Of a DNA stretch of 64,000 bases, positions 18,461-28,522 are shown piece by piece. The stretch's first letter is position 1; every line of letters begins with the position of its first letter. Under the pieces are notes generated by a model. That model was given only the letters and a program-made list of their open reading frames with translations, did no database searches and was not told where the DNA came from. The translations under genes and the position numbers were made by a program. The stretch lies in NCBI GenBank assembly GCA_016873805.1, contig VGVZ01000006.1, positions 62,001-126,000 on the forward strand, in the 5' to 3' direction. The stretch is from Ignavibacteria bacterium. GTDB taxonomy: Bacteria > Bacteroidota > Ignavibacteria > UBA10030.

Positions 18461-20107
18461 TCACTGTTCGTGTTCACCGAAGACACTCCGGAGCGTATCG
18501 GATATTTCCCCGACGGTCGCATATGCTTCGACCGCAGCAAGGATCGCCGGAATCAGATTCCCGGTGGACTCGGCGACTCTCCTGAGGGAATTCAGCGATG
18601 CCGCCACAGATTCCGGGTTTCTCTCCCTCTTCATTGTTCGGAGTCGATCAATTTGTTTCTCCCGAACGCTTTCGTCGATCCTCAGAATATCGACGCTTGA
18701 ATCCTCGACAACCTGGTACTCGTTCACACCCACGATGATTTTTTCTTTTGCCTCGATCGCTTTCTGGTATTCGTACGCACTGGCCGCGATGTGAGATTGA
18801 TAGAATCCCCGTTCGATGGCCGGGACCGCTCCCCCCATCTCGTCGATCTGTCTGATGTAATCGAGTGCACGCGCCTCGATTTCGTCGGTGAGTTGTTCCA
18901 CGAAGTAAGATCCACCGACCGGATCGATGGTGTCGGCCACACCCGATTCATTGGCAATGATCTGCTGCGTCCTGAGCGCAATGCGGACCGATTCCTCGGT
19001 GGGCAGGGCGAGCGCTTCGTCGCGCGAGTTCGTGTGAAGCGATTGACATCCTCCAAGAACCGCAGCGAGCGCCTGAATCGTCACCCGCGTAACGTTGTTA
19101 TCGACTTGCTGAGCTGTGAGTGTCGCGCCCCCGGTCTGTGCGTGGAAGCGGAGCTTCATCGTTTCTGGATCGGCCACATGAAATCGGTCTTTCATGATCC
19201 GGGCATACAGTCGCCTCGCCGCCCGGAATTTTGCTATTTCCTCAAAGAAGTTGTTATGAGAGTTGAAGAAGAACGAAAGCTGTCGGCCAAAGGAATTGAC
19301 ATCCAGTCCTCTCTCGATAGCCGCGTTCACATACGCGATGGCATTCGCGAGCGTAAACGCCACCTCCTGGACTGCCGTCGCTCCGGCCTCCCGAATATGG
19401 TATCCACTAATGGAAATCGTATTCCAACGCGGGAGCTGGCTTGCGCACCACTCAAAGATATCGGTGACAATCCTCATTGACGGCGTTGGCGGATAGATGT
19501 GCGTGCCTCGGGCGATGTATTCTTTCAAGATATCGTTCTGGATCGTTCCGGAGATCCGGGAGAGATTGGCCCTCTGTTTCTTCGCCAGGGCAACGTACAT
19601 GCACAACAACATCGCGGCAGTTGCATTGATGGTCATCGAGGTGGAAACCTTCTCGAGCTGGATTCCCCGAAAGAGTGTTTCCATATCGGCGAGGGAATCG
19701 ATGGCAACGCCTACTTTGCCGACTTCCCCCTCGGCCATCGGATGATCGGAATCGTACCCCACTTGGGTCGGGAGATCAAACGCAACCGAAAGTCCGGTCG
19801 TACCATGATCAATGAGGTACCGATATCGCTCATTGGATTCCTCTGCCGTTCCGAATCCCGCGTACTGCCTCATCGTCCAGAATCGATTTCGATACATCGT
19901 CGGATACACGCCGCGAGTGAACGGGAAGTCTCCCGGAAATCCGAGGGCGGTCACGTAATTGCGATCTACGGGGAGACAGACGCGCTCGATTTCGATTTCC
20001 GAATCGGTCTTGAATCTAACTTTTCGTTCGGGCGCTTTGGCCAAAACCGGTTCAAGCCGTTCCTTGCCCCATCGCTCTTGGTGTACATGCAAGTCTTTGT
20101 TCTTCAT
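18461..20107 (-). CDS. methylmalonyl-CoA mutase large subunit (substrate domain only)
   Basis: The 548-residue protein is the TIM-barrel half of an adenosylcobalamin acyl-CoA mutase, with [61 protein letters not shown] and THTNSRDEA-type ([13 protein letters not shown]) signatures. It ends before the B12-binding DxHxxG domain, so a separate small subunit must exist elsewhere, as in archaeal and many FCB enzymes. The Arg in ARGTHIYPP corresponds to the residue that binds the methylmalonyl carboxylate, favouring methylmalonyl-CoA over isobutyryl-CoA. It interconverts succinyl- and methylmalonyl-CoA. Confidence 0.93.
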   Translation of the reverse strand: MKNKDLHVHQERWGKERLEPVLAKAPERKVRFKTDSEIEIERVCLPVDRNYVTALGFPGDFPFTRGVYPTMYRNRFWTMRQYAGFGTAEESNERYRYLIDHGTTGLSVAFDLPTQVGYDSDHPMAEGEVGKVGVAIDSLADMETLFRGIQLEKVSTSMTINATAAMLLCMYVALAKKQRANLSRISGTIQNDILKEYIARGTHIYPPTPSMRIVTDIFEWCASQLPRWNTISISGYHIREAGATAVQEVAFTLANAIAYVNAAIERGLDVNSFGRQLSFFFNSHNNFFEEIAKFRAARRLYARIMKDRFHVADPETMKLRFHAQTGGATLTAQQVDNNVTRVTIQALAAVLGGCQSLHTNSRDEALALPTEESVRIALRTQQIIANESGVADTIDPVGGSYFVEQLTDEIEARALDYIRQIDEMGGAVPAIERGFYQSHIAASAYEYQKAIEAKEKIIVGVNEYQVVEDSSVDILRIDESVREKQIDRLRTMKRERNPESVAASLNSLRRVAESTGNLIPAILAAVEAYATVGEISDTLRSVFGEHEQ

Positions 20108-20130
20108 TGTATTCCCGACGGTGTGGGTGA

Positions 20131-21669
20131 TCAGGCCCCCAGAAGATCTTCGAAGCGATCCTTCAGGAGATCCAACGTAAGATGTGGATAGTGGATTTCG
20201 CGCGCAAATTCCTCGGCAGTGAATTTATGACCCATCGACCAGAGCTCCATGAGTGCAGAGCCCGCGCGCGGATTGACAAACCAATCCGCATCATAGTTTT
20301 CGGTGAGATGCTGACTGAGCATCGATTCTAGAATCCATGCACGAAGATAGCGGACGCAGTAGAACCATGGATCAACATCATGGAGAAAATTTTCGGGTGT
20401 GTAGCGCGCACGCGTGGCTTCGCTCAGAAACTGCACATAGTGACGTTCTTTTCCCGCCGCCGGCCGACCGTCATGCAGGAGAAGCTCATACGAGAGCTTG
20501 GCGGCATAACGTCGGAACATCATCAGATCGATCAATGCCGCGTGACGGATGAAATCGTCGTTTGCTTGAACATCGAGGGTCCGGCGGAGCCAATGGTTGT
20601 TCGATACCAGATGATCGAAGAGGAATGCGTAGCCTTCCGTGATCGAGGAATCGCCAAACCTCCGGTACTCCCACGCGAGAGCAGGATCAGTGTGGCCGAA
20701 ATGGAGCGCATGTCCCAACTCATGCAGAAACGCCTGATAATCCTCAATTCCACCTCCGGGGGCAATCACAAGATGCACCTCCTCCGGAATACGCACCGGC
20801 GAGCAGAACGCGCGTGGAGATTTCGCCGGTCTGGATTCGATGTCGAAAAGAATGAACCCCCTCACGGTCGGATCGATCCCCATCGTGCGGACGAAACCCA
20901 GAATCGCTTCAAGCATTCCATCGACCGGAAAGAAACAATCGTACTCGTGAAGCCGCGCGAGATATGACAGGTCATGCTTTTCGAGATCGGATGGACGGAT
21001 GCCAAGTTTCCGACGTGCGAACCAGGAAAGCACTTCCCGGTACATGTCATCGGTATCGGAGAGAAACTTCTCCGTCATGGTATGGAAGCCGTACAGATCC
21101 AGTCCGCTCAGAGTCTCGCACATGTCGACGGTGTTCTTCCAACCCAGTTCGAGTACTTGTTCGTTCGACAATCCATGAGATTCCGACAAGATCGGGTTCA
21201 GTTCGCTCTGCACAAACCGATCGCGCGCGCGGGAAATAGCGGCACGCCGCTTTCGATTCGGCTCGTTCATCAACGCGATCGCTGACGACCGGTAGGAAAG
21301 TGTTTCTGATTCTTTGCCGACGGTAATCGTTCCACGTCCCTCCGTTTGCAGGAGCCGGTCGGTGAGCGTTCGCGTCGTATTGCTGAGATACGCCTGGACG
21401 GTAGCTTCGAAGAAGAGTCGGGTGCGCCGGAGCGCATCTGCCTGCTCAGACCACTCAGGGGCTCCGGCGAATTGTCGCACCTGGGACTGAAGCGAGAGAA
21501 CAAGTTTCTTCTCCGAAAGTTCGCGATACTTCTCATGAATGCTCGCAGTGTTCACTTCGGATTTCAGTCCTGCTCCTTCGAGATAGAGCTCTGTTTCGAG
21601 TTCGCGGTAGAAATCCTCTGCCTTGCTTCGGAGAGAATCAAGTTGTGGTCGCGTGGGATCTTTCGTCAC
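20131..21669 (-). CDS. M3-like zinc metallopeptidase
   Basis: The 512-residue protein has HELGHALH near residue 315 and, about 30 residues later, [13 protein letters not shown], whose Glu would be the third zinc ligand in a gluzincin fold. The all-helical N- and C-parts resemble oligopeptidase (M3) enzymes. The start is a GTG 3 bases after the comEC stop. Its partner in the transcript, the methylmalonyl-CoA mutase gene 23 bases downstream, gives no hint of substrate. A cytoplasmic oligopeptidase role is inferred. Confidence 0.82.
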   Translation of the reverse strand: MTKDPTRPQLDSLRSKAEDFYRELETELYLEGAGLKSEVNTASIHEKYRELSEKKLVLSLQSQVRQFAGAPEWSEQADALRRTRLFFEATVQAYLSNTTRTLTDRLLQTEGRGTITVGKESETLSYRSSAIALMNEPNRKRRAAISRARDRFVQSELNPILSESHGLSNEQVLELGWKNTVDMCETLSGLDLYGFHTMTEKFLSDTDDMYREVLSWFARRKLGIRPSDLEKHDLSYLARLHEYDCFFPVDGMLEAILGFVRTMGIDPTVRGFILFDIESRPAKSPRAFCSPVRIPEEVHLVIAPGGGIEDYQAFLHELGHALHFGHTDPALAWEYRRFGDSSITEGYAFLFDHLVSNNHWLRRTLDVQANDDFIRHAALIDLMMFRRYAAKLSYELLLHDGRPAAGKERHYVQFLSEATRARYTPENFLHDVDPWFYCVRYLRAWILESMLSQHLTENYDADWFVNPRAGSALMELWSMGHKFTAEEFAREIHYPHLTLDLLKDRFEDLLGA

Positions 21670-21672
21670 AAG

Positions 21673-24090
21673 TCAAAACTCTTTCTGGTTTCGAGAGTCG
21701 CGCCATCGGATGCGCTCAATGGTGAAGCCGTCGCTCCGCATGATGATTGCTCCTGCATCGTCGGTGCGAAGCGTTGTGATCCCCTTTCGTGCGAGCCGGT
21801 CGATCACGGCTGGCGAGGGATGGGAAAATCTGTTTTTCTTTCCGACCGATACGATCACCGAACGGGGGGAGACATTTTCGAGAAACGCCGTCGAGGTGCT
21901 TGTTTTGCTTCCGTGGTGTCCGGCCTTGAGCACGTCGCTCCCGAGAAACGTCCCGTAGCGCTTGACCATTTTCGTCTCCGAGGGCGCTTCAGCGTCACCC
22001 GGAAACAGGAACGACGTTCCCCCATAGACCACGCGAACCGCGAGGGACTGATCGTTCTGATTTCTGGGCGGTGCGTCGCCGAAACCGGGATGAATCACAT
22101 AGATACGGATGAGCGAATCGACATCGATGGTTGTCCCTGCGCTCCGCACCTCGACCGGGATCTTTCGCCCTGCGGCAATCCGACTGAGCGTATCATAGGT
22201 TGCCGAATGACCTTGGGCGGCCGACTCGACGAGTCGCATGACAGCAACGTTGCCCAGGATGTGCGCCGCGCCGCCGATGTGATCCGAATGGGGGTGCGTC
22301 AGCAGGATGGCATCGATTAGTTGAATTCCCTTTCTCCGGAGAAATGGATCGATGATTCGTTCCCCTGCATCGAATGCGGGTGATTTCGGACCCGCGTCGA
22401 TAAGAACTCGTCTTCCCTGAGGAGTCTCGAGGAAGATCGCATCGCCCTGTCCGACGTCAAGCACCGTGACTGTTAGAAACCGCCGGTCGGATCGTTGTGC
22501 GCCCGAATAGACGTGGACGATCGCCAGGAGAAGAATCAGGACGAGCCCTTGTTTCACGTATCGTGCATTCTGGACATTGAAAAGAACGACAATGCCAAGA
22601 TAATAAACAAATGCAAAGCTTGCATTCAAATTTGGTGTTTCGACAAATGCATACGGGAGTCGGGCTGCTTGCTCCACGAAGCCGAGAACGAAGTTCACGA
22701 GAAGGTCGTTCACGGCTCCAAAGCAGTGTGCGAGCCATCCCGATGCAGCACTCGCGATCACGGTTGCGAATCCGATCATGACATTCAATCCGATGATCGG
22801 AACGACAACGAGGTTCGCGATCAGAGCAACAATCGATACACGATCAAAGTAGTACGCCGTGAACGGCAGTGTGCCGAGCTGAGCGGCGAGGGAGACTGCG
22901 AACAACTTCAGCACGTAGTCAATTGCCTTGATCTCCTCGTACTTGGCAGGTATGAGTTTGATGAGCCGTTCCAACTTCGGGTACAAATACACAATCGAAA
23001 CCACAGCAGCAAATGAAAGCTGAAAGCCGACGTGAAACAACTGATGCGTCTCGCCAAGCAGAATAATCAAGGCGGCGATCCCAAGGGATTGATAGACATC
23101 GACGTCTCTTTCAAAGAACCGGGCAAAGAGAATGACACACGCCATAATCGTTGCACGCGTGACCGAGGGGGGCGAACCAGTCAGCGCCATGTAGATCACC
23201 AGACCGACCATCGTGCAAATCGTTACTGCATGACGCGGCAGGCGAAGCAATCCGAAGAATGCGTGGAACATGAGCGCCACAATCCCGACATGCAAGCCCG
23301 ATACCGCGAGCACGTGAATCGTCCCGGTATTGACAAAGGACTGCTTCACCTCCTCCGAGATCCCGCTTCGTTCCGCGAGGATGATTCCGCTCAGAAAGCT
23401 CGAGACCTCCGGCCGGTGATACTCCCTGAAGAGGATGCTGAGATGAGTCCGCACCCTCGGGAGGATCGTTTGCATCCCTCCGTCCACTTCCGACTGAAGA
23501 AGCCGAATCTGATCATCACTGCTCAGCACGACGGCATTGATTTCGTTCAGTTCGAGATATCGCCCGTAATCGAACTCTCCCGGATTTCTCCTCATGGGAA
23601 ACCGTTGTAACTGCCCCGCAACACTGATCCGAGTTCCCTGGGTCGGCGGAACAGACTTCGCCGAACGTTTGCGAGCAAACACCAATGCCCGTATTCCCCG
23701 GTGCGTGATCCCTCCCTCCCGCTTGAGTGAATCCGCATTGAGGACAAACCGCCAGCGATCATGCCGTTCCTGCGGCACACTTTCCACCGTGCCGTTCAGT
23801 TCGACCGGTTCTTCGATCGTACGAGACTCGACCCGCTGGTGACGTAATGCCGTCCGATCCTCAGCATACATCAATACACCGAGCGAGACGACCAACAGTA
23901 CGATTGGAATATCGACAGTCTGGCGGAGCCGTTGAATCAGAAAGGCAAGGAGAGCACAAAGCAAGAGGAATGCGCACACGAGGAAAGCGGCCACCCGGGC
24001 GATCTCCAATTCATGAGAGAGGAGAATACCCGCGGCGAAGAGGAGCACGAACCTCAGTGCCGGCTTTGATCCGAAGAATGGACCCCCCAT
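21673..24090 (-). CDS. comEC: competence protein ComEC/Rec2
   Basis: Inner-membrane channel for uptake of single-stranded DNA. The 805-residue protein has an N-terminal DUF4131/OB region (about 60-190), the polytopic Competence domain (about 215-500, GTIHVLAVSGLHVGIVALMF) and a C-terminal metallo-beta-lactamase domain (about 520-790, LLTHPHSDHIGGAAHIL, FLFPGDAEAPSE, LKAGHHGSKTST). The presence of all three parts suggests a functional uptake nuclease/channel. The ATG overlaps the TGA of the upstream gene by one base. Confidence 0.96.
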   Translation of the reverse strand: MGGPFFGSKPALRFVLLFAAGILLSHELEIARVAAFLVCAFLLLCALLAFLIQRLRQTVDIPIVLLVVSLGVLMYAEDRTALRHQRVESRTIEEPVELNGTVESVPQERHDRWRFVLNADSLKREGGITHRGIRALVFARKRSAKSVPPTQGTRISVAGQLQRFPMRRNPGEFDYGRYLELNEINAVVLSSDDQIRLLQSEVDGGMQTILPRVRTHLSILFREYHRPEVSSFLSGIILAERSGISEEVKQSFVNTGTIHVLAVSGLHVGIVALMFHAFFGLLRLPRHAVTICTMVGLVIYMALTGSPPSVTRATIMACVILFARFFERDVDVYQSLGIAALIILLGETHQLFHVGFQLSFAAVVSIVYLYPKLERLIKLIPAKYEEIKAIDYVLKLFAVSLAAQLGTLPFTAYYFDRVSIVALIANLVVVPIIGLNVMIGFATVIASAASGWLAHCFGAVNDLLVNFVLGFVEQAARLPYAFVETPNLNASFAFVYYLGIVVLFNVQNARYVKQGLVLILLLAIVHVYSGAQRSDRRFLTVTVLDVGQGDAIFLETPQGRRVLIDAGPKSPAFDAGERIIDPFLRRKGIQLIDAILLTHPHSDHIGGAAHILGNVAVMRLVESAAQGHSATYDTLSRIAAGRKIPVEVRSAGTTIDVDSLIRIYVIHPGFGDAPPRNQNDQSLAVRVVYGGTSFLFPGDAEAPSETKMVKRYGTFLGSDVLKAGHHGSKTSTSTAFLENVSPRSVIVSVGKKNRFSHPSPAVIDRLARKGITTLRTDDAGAIIMRSDGFTIERIRWRDSRNQKEF

Positions 24091-24998
24091 CAGTCGGTCA
24101 GAAGATCAACGATTGTTGGCGTGATGTGTGTGATGTTGTCGACGCGCTGAACAAGGTCCCCTGCCCGACGTCCCGTGACGATGATCGGAACGTCGTTGCG
24201 CGTATGGGTCTTGGTTGAAAGATCCTCGATGTTGCCGTGATCGCTCACAATTGCCAGGAGCTGATGTTTCAGATCGATATGCTCGAGAATGCCTCCGAGG
24301 AAGTCATCAAATCGCTCGAGCACATCCACCGCAAAAGAAAAATCCAACTTGTGGCCGGCGTGATCCGTCAGCCAGTATTCGAAGAGGGTGAAGTCGACAT
24401 CCCGCGATAGTCGGGCGAGATGTGCGCCGGATTCGCGTGCCGAGATTGGAGTAAGCTCAGGATATCCCAGGTCTGCCCAACGTTCACGCGTGAGGTCAGC
24501 GGAAACAGCGACGTCGTCTGCGAGATCCTCGGCGGTGCGCAGTTCCACGCCGGCTGACAGACACGAGAGCGTCGTGACGGTAAGTCGCCGCGTGCCCCGC
24601 CGCACATATTCAAAAAATTGTCTCGGAAACGCGTTGGCGAATACTCCCTTCTTCTTGCGATGAATGAGTCTTCTGAAAATGTTGTCCGACTCCAACACCC
24701 CTCGGAGACCGGAGGGAGGATACGGACCGAAGTGCGCGCCATGCAGGCGAGGTCCGTTGGCGCCCGTGAAGATCGCGATCTGACCCGTTCCGCTCTGCGG
24801 CAGTCCCTCAATGTCCAAAACGGCATCGATTGGTTTCGCGATCGCTCCGTTGAAAGAGAATCCGGGACTCTTTTTTGTTGGGATTCCGCCGCCCAGCAAC
24901 GCGCGAAGGTTTGTCATGCGCGCACGAAGGAGAGGATTCACGCCGGCATCCTCATCTCCGATACCCAGGCCATCCACAAATAGAAGTATCGTCTTCAT
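24090..24998 (-). CDS. alkaline-phosphatase-superfamily metalloenzyme
   Basis: The 302-residue protein has the metal-binding layout of the phosphopentomutase / cofactor-independent phosphoglycerate mutase superfamily: FVDGLGIGD at the start, a SGTGQIAIFTG nucleophile loop near residue 70, LTDHAGHK near 212 and IVSDHGNIED near 247. It is shorter than true phosphoglycerate mutases and phosphopentomutases, so the reaction cannot be assigned; phosphate or phosphoglycan transfer is possible. It is translationally coupled to comEC. Confidence 0.8.
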   Translation of the reverse strand: MKTILLFVDGLGIGDEDAGVNPLLRARMTNLRALLGGGIPTKKSPGFSFNGAIAKPIDAVLDIEGLPQSGTGQIAIFTGANGPRLHGAHFGPYPPSGLRGVLESDNIFRRLIHRKKKGVFANAFPRQFFEYVRRGTRRLTVTTLSCLSAGVELRTAEDLADDVAVSADLTRERWADLGYPELTPISARESGAHLARLSRDVDFTLFEYWLTDHAGHKLDFSFAVDVLERFDDFLGGILEHIDLKHQLLAIVSDHGNIEDLSTKTHTRNDVPIIVTGRRAGDLVQRVDNITHITPTIVDLLTD

Positions 24999-25042
24999 CC
25001 CTGAACCCGCGTGAAGCAGTGCATCGATTGAACAGTAGATTC

Positions 25043-25510
25043 TTATGAGCCGCTCTCGGTGCCACCCTTGCTTTCGATCATGAGTGTGACCGGTCCATCG
25101 TTCACGAGTTCGACATCCATCATTGCGCGAAAGATACCGGAGGCGACCCGTCCATCTCCCAGCACGTTCCGCAATCGCCGAATGAACACTTCATACAGTC
25201 GTTCGGCAAGTTCCGGAGGTGCCGCGTCGGTATAGCTCGGCCTATTCCCCTTCCTCGTATCCCCGTAGAGCGTGAATTGCGAAACAACCATCACTGCGCC
25301 CGAAACGTCCTGAACGGATAGATTCATCTTGCCTTCGGCATCTTCGAAGATCCTGAATGCGGCGCATCGATCGGCGAGATATTCCGCATCCCGCTCGGCA
25401 TCTCCCTGCTTCATACCGAGGAGCACCAGCAGACCGCGATCGATCCGGCTGTGTACGTTCCCGTCGACGTGAACGGTGCATCGGCTTACGCGCTGAACAA
25501 GCGCCCGCAT
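25043..25510 (-). CDS. dtd: D-aminoacyl-tRNA deacylase
   Basis: Removes D-amino acids (and glycine from tRNA-Ala) from mischarged tRNA. The 155-residue protein carries the family motifs VSQFTLYGDTRKGNRPSYTDA and the cross-subunit NDGPVTLMIES (Gly-cisPro). The ATG has AGGAGGAT 7 bases upstream. It follows prmC by 18 bases; both genes protect translation fidelity. Confidence 0.96.
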   Translation of the reverse strand: MRALVQRVSRCTVHVDGNVHSRIDRGLLVLLGMKQGDAERDAEYLADRCAAFRIFEDAEGKMNLSVQDVSGAVMVVSQFTLYGDTRKGNRPSYTDAAPPELAERLYEVFIRRLRNVLGDGRVASGIFRAMMDVELVNDGPVTLMIESKGGTESGS

Positions 25511-25528
25511 GCTTCCATCCTCCTGCGT

Positions 25529-26446
25529 TCAATTCTTGTTGTGTTCATTGCGAAACCGGGGCGAGCATTGAGCCGTGACCACTCGAGGGATACTTCCAAG
25601 ATCCTCCGTGACGTTCACGTTCCGGTATTCGTGACTCCGCAGCAACCTCACGATTTCCTCGACCTGGCCAAAGCCCATCTCCATCGCCAGCCATCCTTCA
25701 TCCTGCAGAAGATACGGTGCGATGTCCACGATCCGACGATGAAACTCGTAGCCATCCTTGCCGTCACTCACGGCCTCCTTTGGTTCGTATCTCCGGATTT
25801 CCATCTGCAGGTCTTCCCATTCCTTCATCGAGACATAGGGAGGATTGCTGACCAGGATGGTGAAACGCCGGAGGAGTAGTTGGTCGACAGGCTCAAAAAC
25901 GCTCAACTTCCGAAAATCAATTCGATCCGCCACCTCGTGAAGCAGCGCGTTGAAGCGGGCGATTTCCAGTGCATCTTCGCTGATATCAATCGCCGTCGCC
26001 TCGCATCGTTTGACATACTTTGCCAGAGCGATGGCAATATTCCCGCTGCCAGTACCGATGTCGAGGATCGACACGGTCTTTCGTTCATCCATCGTTCCGC
26101 ACAGCAACATGGTTTGTTCGACCAGGCTTTCGGTCTCGGGCCTCGGTATGAGGACGCGCCCATCAACCCGCAACAGCAGACCCATGAAGTTCGCCGTTCC
26201 GATGATGTACTGGAGTGGTTCCCGATTGATTCGTCGCTCCAGGAGCTGCTTGTAGTGACCGAATTCCTTCGCGGAGATGGGTTTCGTGGGATCGGTGTAG
26301 AGGTCAATGCGAGGACATTTGAGCGTATGGGCCATCAGGAGTTCGGCGTTGCGTCGCGCCTCCTCGATGCCTTTCTCCTGAAGAAACTCGATCGCGAACT
26401 TCATCAGGGATCGGACGGTCCAGGATTTCGTCCCCTTCTTGAGCAT
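25529..26446 (-). CDS. prmC: peptide chain release factor N5-glutamine methyltransferase
   Basis: Methylates the Gln of the GGQ motif in release factors. The 305-residue protein has the N-terminal helical domain that docks the factor, RVLIPRPETESLVEQ, a SAM-binding ILDIGTGSGNIAIALAK and the catalytic VSNPPYV. The ATG shares its A with the TAA stop of the upstream gene, so coupling is likely. Confidence 0.95.
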   Translation of the reverse strand: MLKKGTKSWTVRSLMKFAIEFLQEKGIEEARRNAELLMAHTLKCPRIDLYTDPTKPISAKEFGHYKQLLERRINREPLQYIIGTANFMGLLLRVDGRVLIPRPETESLVEQTMLLCGTMDERKTVSILDIGTGSGNIAIALAKYVKRCEATAIDISEDALEIARFNALLHEVADRIDFRKLSVFEPVDQLLLRRFTILVSNPPYVSMKEWEDLQMEIRRYEPKEAVSDGKDGYEFHRRIVDIAPYLLQDEGWLAMEMGFGQVEEIVRLLRSHEYRNVNVTEDLGSIPRVVTAQCSPRFRNEHNKN

Positions 26447-27129
26447 TATCGGCGTGGACGACGGGATGCGGATCTTCGCCCTGTTTCCCTCGACTTCTTC
26501 GGGGAACGAGCGGGTGTTTTCTTTTTCTTCGACGGTTGGACGGATGCTCGGCGGGGAGATGCCTTCTTTTTGGCTTTGGGTTTCCCTGGAGAGTCCTTGG
26601 GTGACTGTATTTTTTTCAGACTTTCCGAGAGACTCTTCATCTTCTCAGGCGAGAAAGTCGTTTGGACTTCCTGCTGGATGCTTTGGGCCTGGGCAAGGAT
26701 GTCGAGGAGTTTTTCTTCGGTTTCGACATCCCCCTGAGGTCGGAGTTCCCACACTTTGGAAAGGGCATCCATCGTCCGGTCGACTTTCGTGCGGAGAATT
26801 TCCCCCAGGGCGTCCGGCGTGAGTTGGATCCTCCTCAATTTTATTCGATCGCCGGAGTAGAAGCCCAGCAGTTCCATCTCGGTCTGCTCATCGCCGACAT
26901 CTTCTCTCTCCGGATCGACGATATCATCCACCACCGATCTGTGTGCGGGGAAGAACTCGAAACGAGGATCTGCCTCTATCATCGCAGTGAAATCGGCAAG
27001 TCCCGCCACGGTAAAATCCTGCGCCCGACCGGCAGCAACCACCTCCTGCCAGACTTTCTTGACTGGCACGATGATATCCTTGTCCACTGCGAGAATGCGT
27101 TCAGCTTCGTCGAGGGATCTCTCAAACAT
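26446..27129 (-). CDS. unknown protein with N-terminal helical (possibly winged-helix) domain and histone-like basic tail
   Basis: I do not recognise a family. Residues about 1-75 look like a small helical DNA-binding fold (IVPVKKVWQEVVAAG, FTVAGLADFTAMIEADPRFEFFP), reminiscent of HARE-HTH/delta-like winged helices. Residues about 75-150 are acidic then helical. From about 175 to the end (227) almost every second residue is Lys, Arg, Pro or Ser (PKAKKKASPRRASVQ, PSKKKKTPARSPKKS), like the tails of bacterial histone-H1-like proteins. A role in binding nucleic acid is inferred. The gene appears to lead the transcript into prmC and dtd. Confidence 0.7.
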   Translation of the reverse strand: MFERSLDEAERILAVDKDIIVPVKKVWQEVVAAGRAQDFTVAGLADFTAMIEADPRFEFFPAHRSVVDDIVDPEREDVGDEQTEMELLGFYSGDRIKLRRIQLTPDALGEILRTKVDRTMDALSKVWELRPQGDVETEEKLLDILAQAQSIQQEVQTTFSPEKMKSLSESLKKIQSPKDSPGKPKAKKKASPRRASVQPSKKKKTPARSPKKSRETGRRSASRRPRR

Positions 27130-27196
27130 CGCCGGCGAATCTCCTCCTTGGCCGGTTCAATGTAGAACTATTTGGAGGAAAGCGCAAGCTGATCTC

Positions 27197-28453
27197 CTAG
27201 CTCAACTCATGAAACTTCATTGCATGTTTCGGCGGCGAGACTTTCAGGAGAAGGTACAATCCGACAAGCGAAAAGAGAATGCTGACTGCAAAAACGATAT
27301 TGTAGCCGAACAGTTCACTGAGAATGCCGCCGAAAAATCCGGCCGCATAGAACGGCGCCAGTGTCGCGCTCATGAGGCCGATGTATTGCGTGCGATTTCT
27401 CTCCGGGGCACAATCGATGACAAAATTGTATCGTGCCATCGTCTCCGCTCCCATGATGAGGCCAACGAGGGCAAAGACGATATACGCCCAGGCGTTCGTG
27501 GAAGCAACGATCGCGATCCCGGTGGACACAACCATCGATCCGGCACAGAGGAGCAATACCAGTTTATGGCCGCGCGCGTCGGCCAGCCATCCCAGAGCTC
27601 CTGCACTGATGATCTGTGATCCCACCATGATCATCGTGTAGATGCCAATCGCGCTGTCCCCCACATTGAACCGGGCAAGAAATGCCACCGTGAAGAACGC
27701 GACAGGCATCGAACCGACAATCGAAACCGACGACGCGACAAGGAAACGACGAAAGTTGTGATCGACCCGAAGCAACGACCGCGCGTGTGCGAGAATCCGG
27801 GAAAACGGAACGGGTGGATCGACGACGGATGGAACCGTCTCCGTCGTCTTTCTCAAAATTCCCCATGACATCATTTGAAGAACAAACGCCAGCAGAAGTG
27901 CGATCGAAAAGCTGAACGGAAATGCTACCACGGAGAGGAGAAGCGTGAGGAGCAGACTATTGAAGAGACCGACGGCAGCACCGATCGATGTCCGAAAACC
28001 CATGAGCCTTCCTCTCGCATTCGGCCCAATAGTTTTGGCGATGTAGTCAAACCACACCGGAGCAGCGATGCCGCCGAAGATTTGATTGAGGGAGAGGACG
28101 ATAAAGAACGCGATGAGTCCGAGTTGTTCATGGATCCATCCCGAGATTCCGACGACTCCCACAAGCACGAGGATCTGGAGCCGCTGCAGGAGGCCTGCCA
28201 CAAGCACCCAGGGTTTCCGATACGGCGTTCGGATCGAGTAATTGGCGGCAAAGAGCTGTGGAAGGAAATGTGCCCCGTAGATGATAATTGGGAGCAAGCC
28301 AACCGAAAGATCAGATCCGCCCATCCGTTTGACAAGGAGCGGAAAGACCGTCTGTGCGTTCAGAAACGCCATGCTGGCGAGATAGAACGATCCCTCAGTC
28401 AGATGGAGCTTGAAGTTTCTTCGCTGATGATATTTGATGTCAGTGGTCTTCAC
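27197..28453 (-). CDS. major facilitator superfamily transporter
   Basis: About 418 residues with 12 predicted membrane segments; the loop DYIAKTIGPNARGRLMGFR after the fourth or fifth segment is the conserved MFS cytoplasmic loop, and ALGWLADARGHKLVLL repeats it in the second half. Substrate unknown. The open frame reaches a TTG at 28465, but that lies on the T-run of the upstream terminator; GTG 28453 is the next candidate. No Shine-Dalgarno sequence is visible for either, so the true start is uncertain. Confidence 0.85.
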   Translation of the reverse strand: MKTTDIKYHQRRNFKLHLTEGSFYLASMAFLNAQTVFPLLVKRMGGSDLSVGLLPIIIYGAHFLPQLFAANYSIRTPYRKPWVLVAGLLQRLQILVLVGVVGISGWIHEQLGLIAFFIVLSLNQIFGGIAAPVWFDYIAKTIGPNARGRLMGFRTSIGAAVGLFNSLLLTLLLSVVAFPFSFSIALLLAFVLQMMSWGILRKTTETVPSVVDPPVPFSRILAHARSLLRVDHNFRRFLVASSVSIVGSMPVAFFTVAFLARFNVGDSAIGIYTMIMVGSQIISAGALGWLADARGHKLVLLLCAGSMVVSTGIAIVASTNAWAYIVFALVGLIMGAETMARYNFVIDCAPERNRTQYIGLMSATLAPFYAAGFFGGILSELFGYNIVFAVSILFSLVGLYLLLKVSPPKHAMKFHELS

Positions 28454-28462
28454 GGCACACAA

Positions 28463-28488
28463 CAAAAAAGGGTCACCGAAGTGACCCT
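28463..28488 (-). terminator. intrinsic terminator after the receiver-domain gene
   Basis: Minus strand: a perfect 8-bp stem AGGGTCAC / GTGACCCT with a four-base TTCG loop, followed by six T. The TTCG tetraloop is unusually stable. It ends about 10 bases before the likely start of the MFS gene. Confidence 0.75.
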
Positions 28489-28522
28489 GGCAGCAACGGG
28501 ACAGTCGCTGTCCTCACATCCG

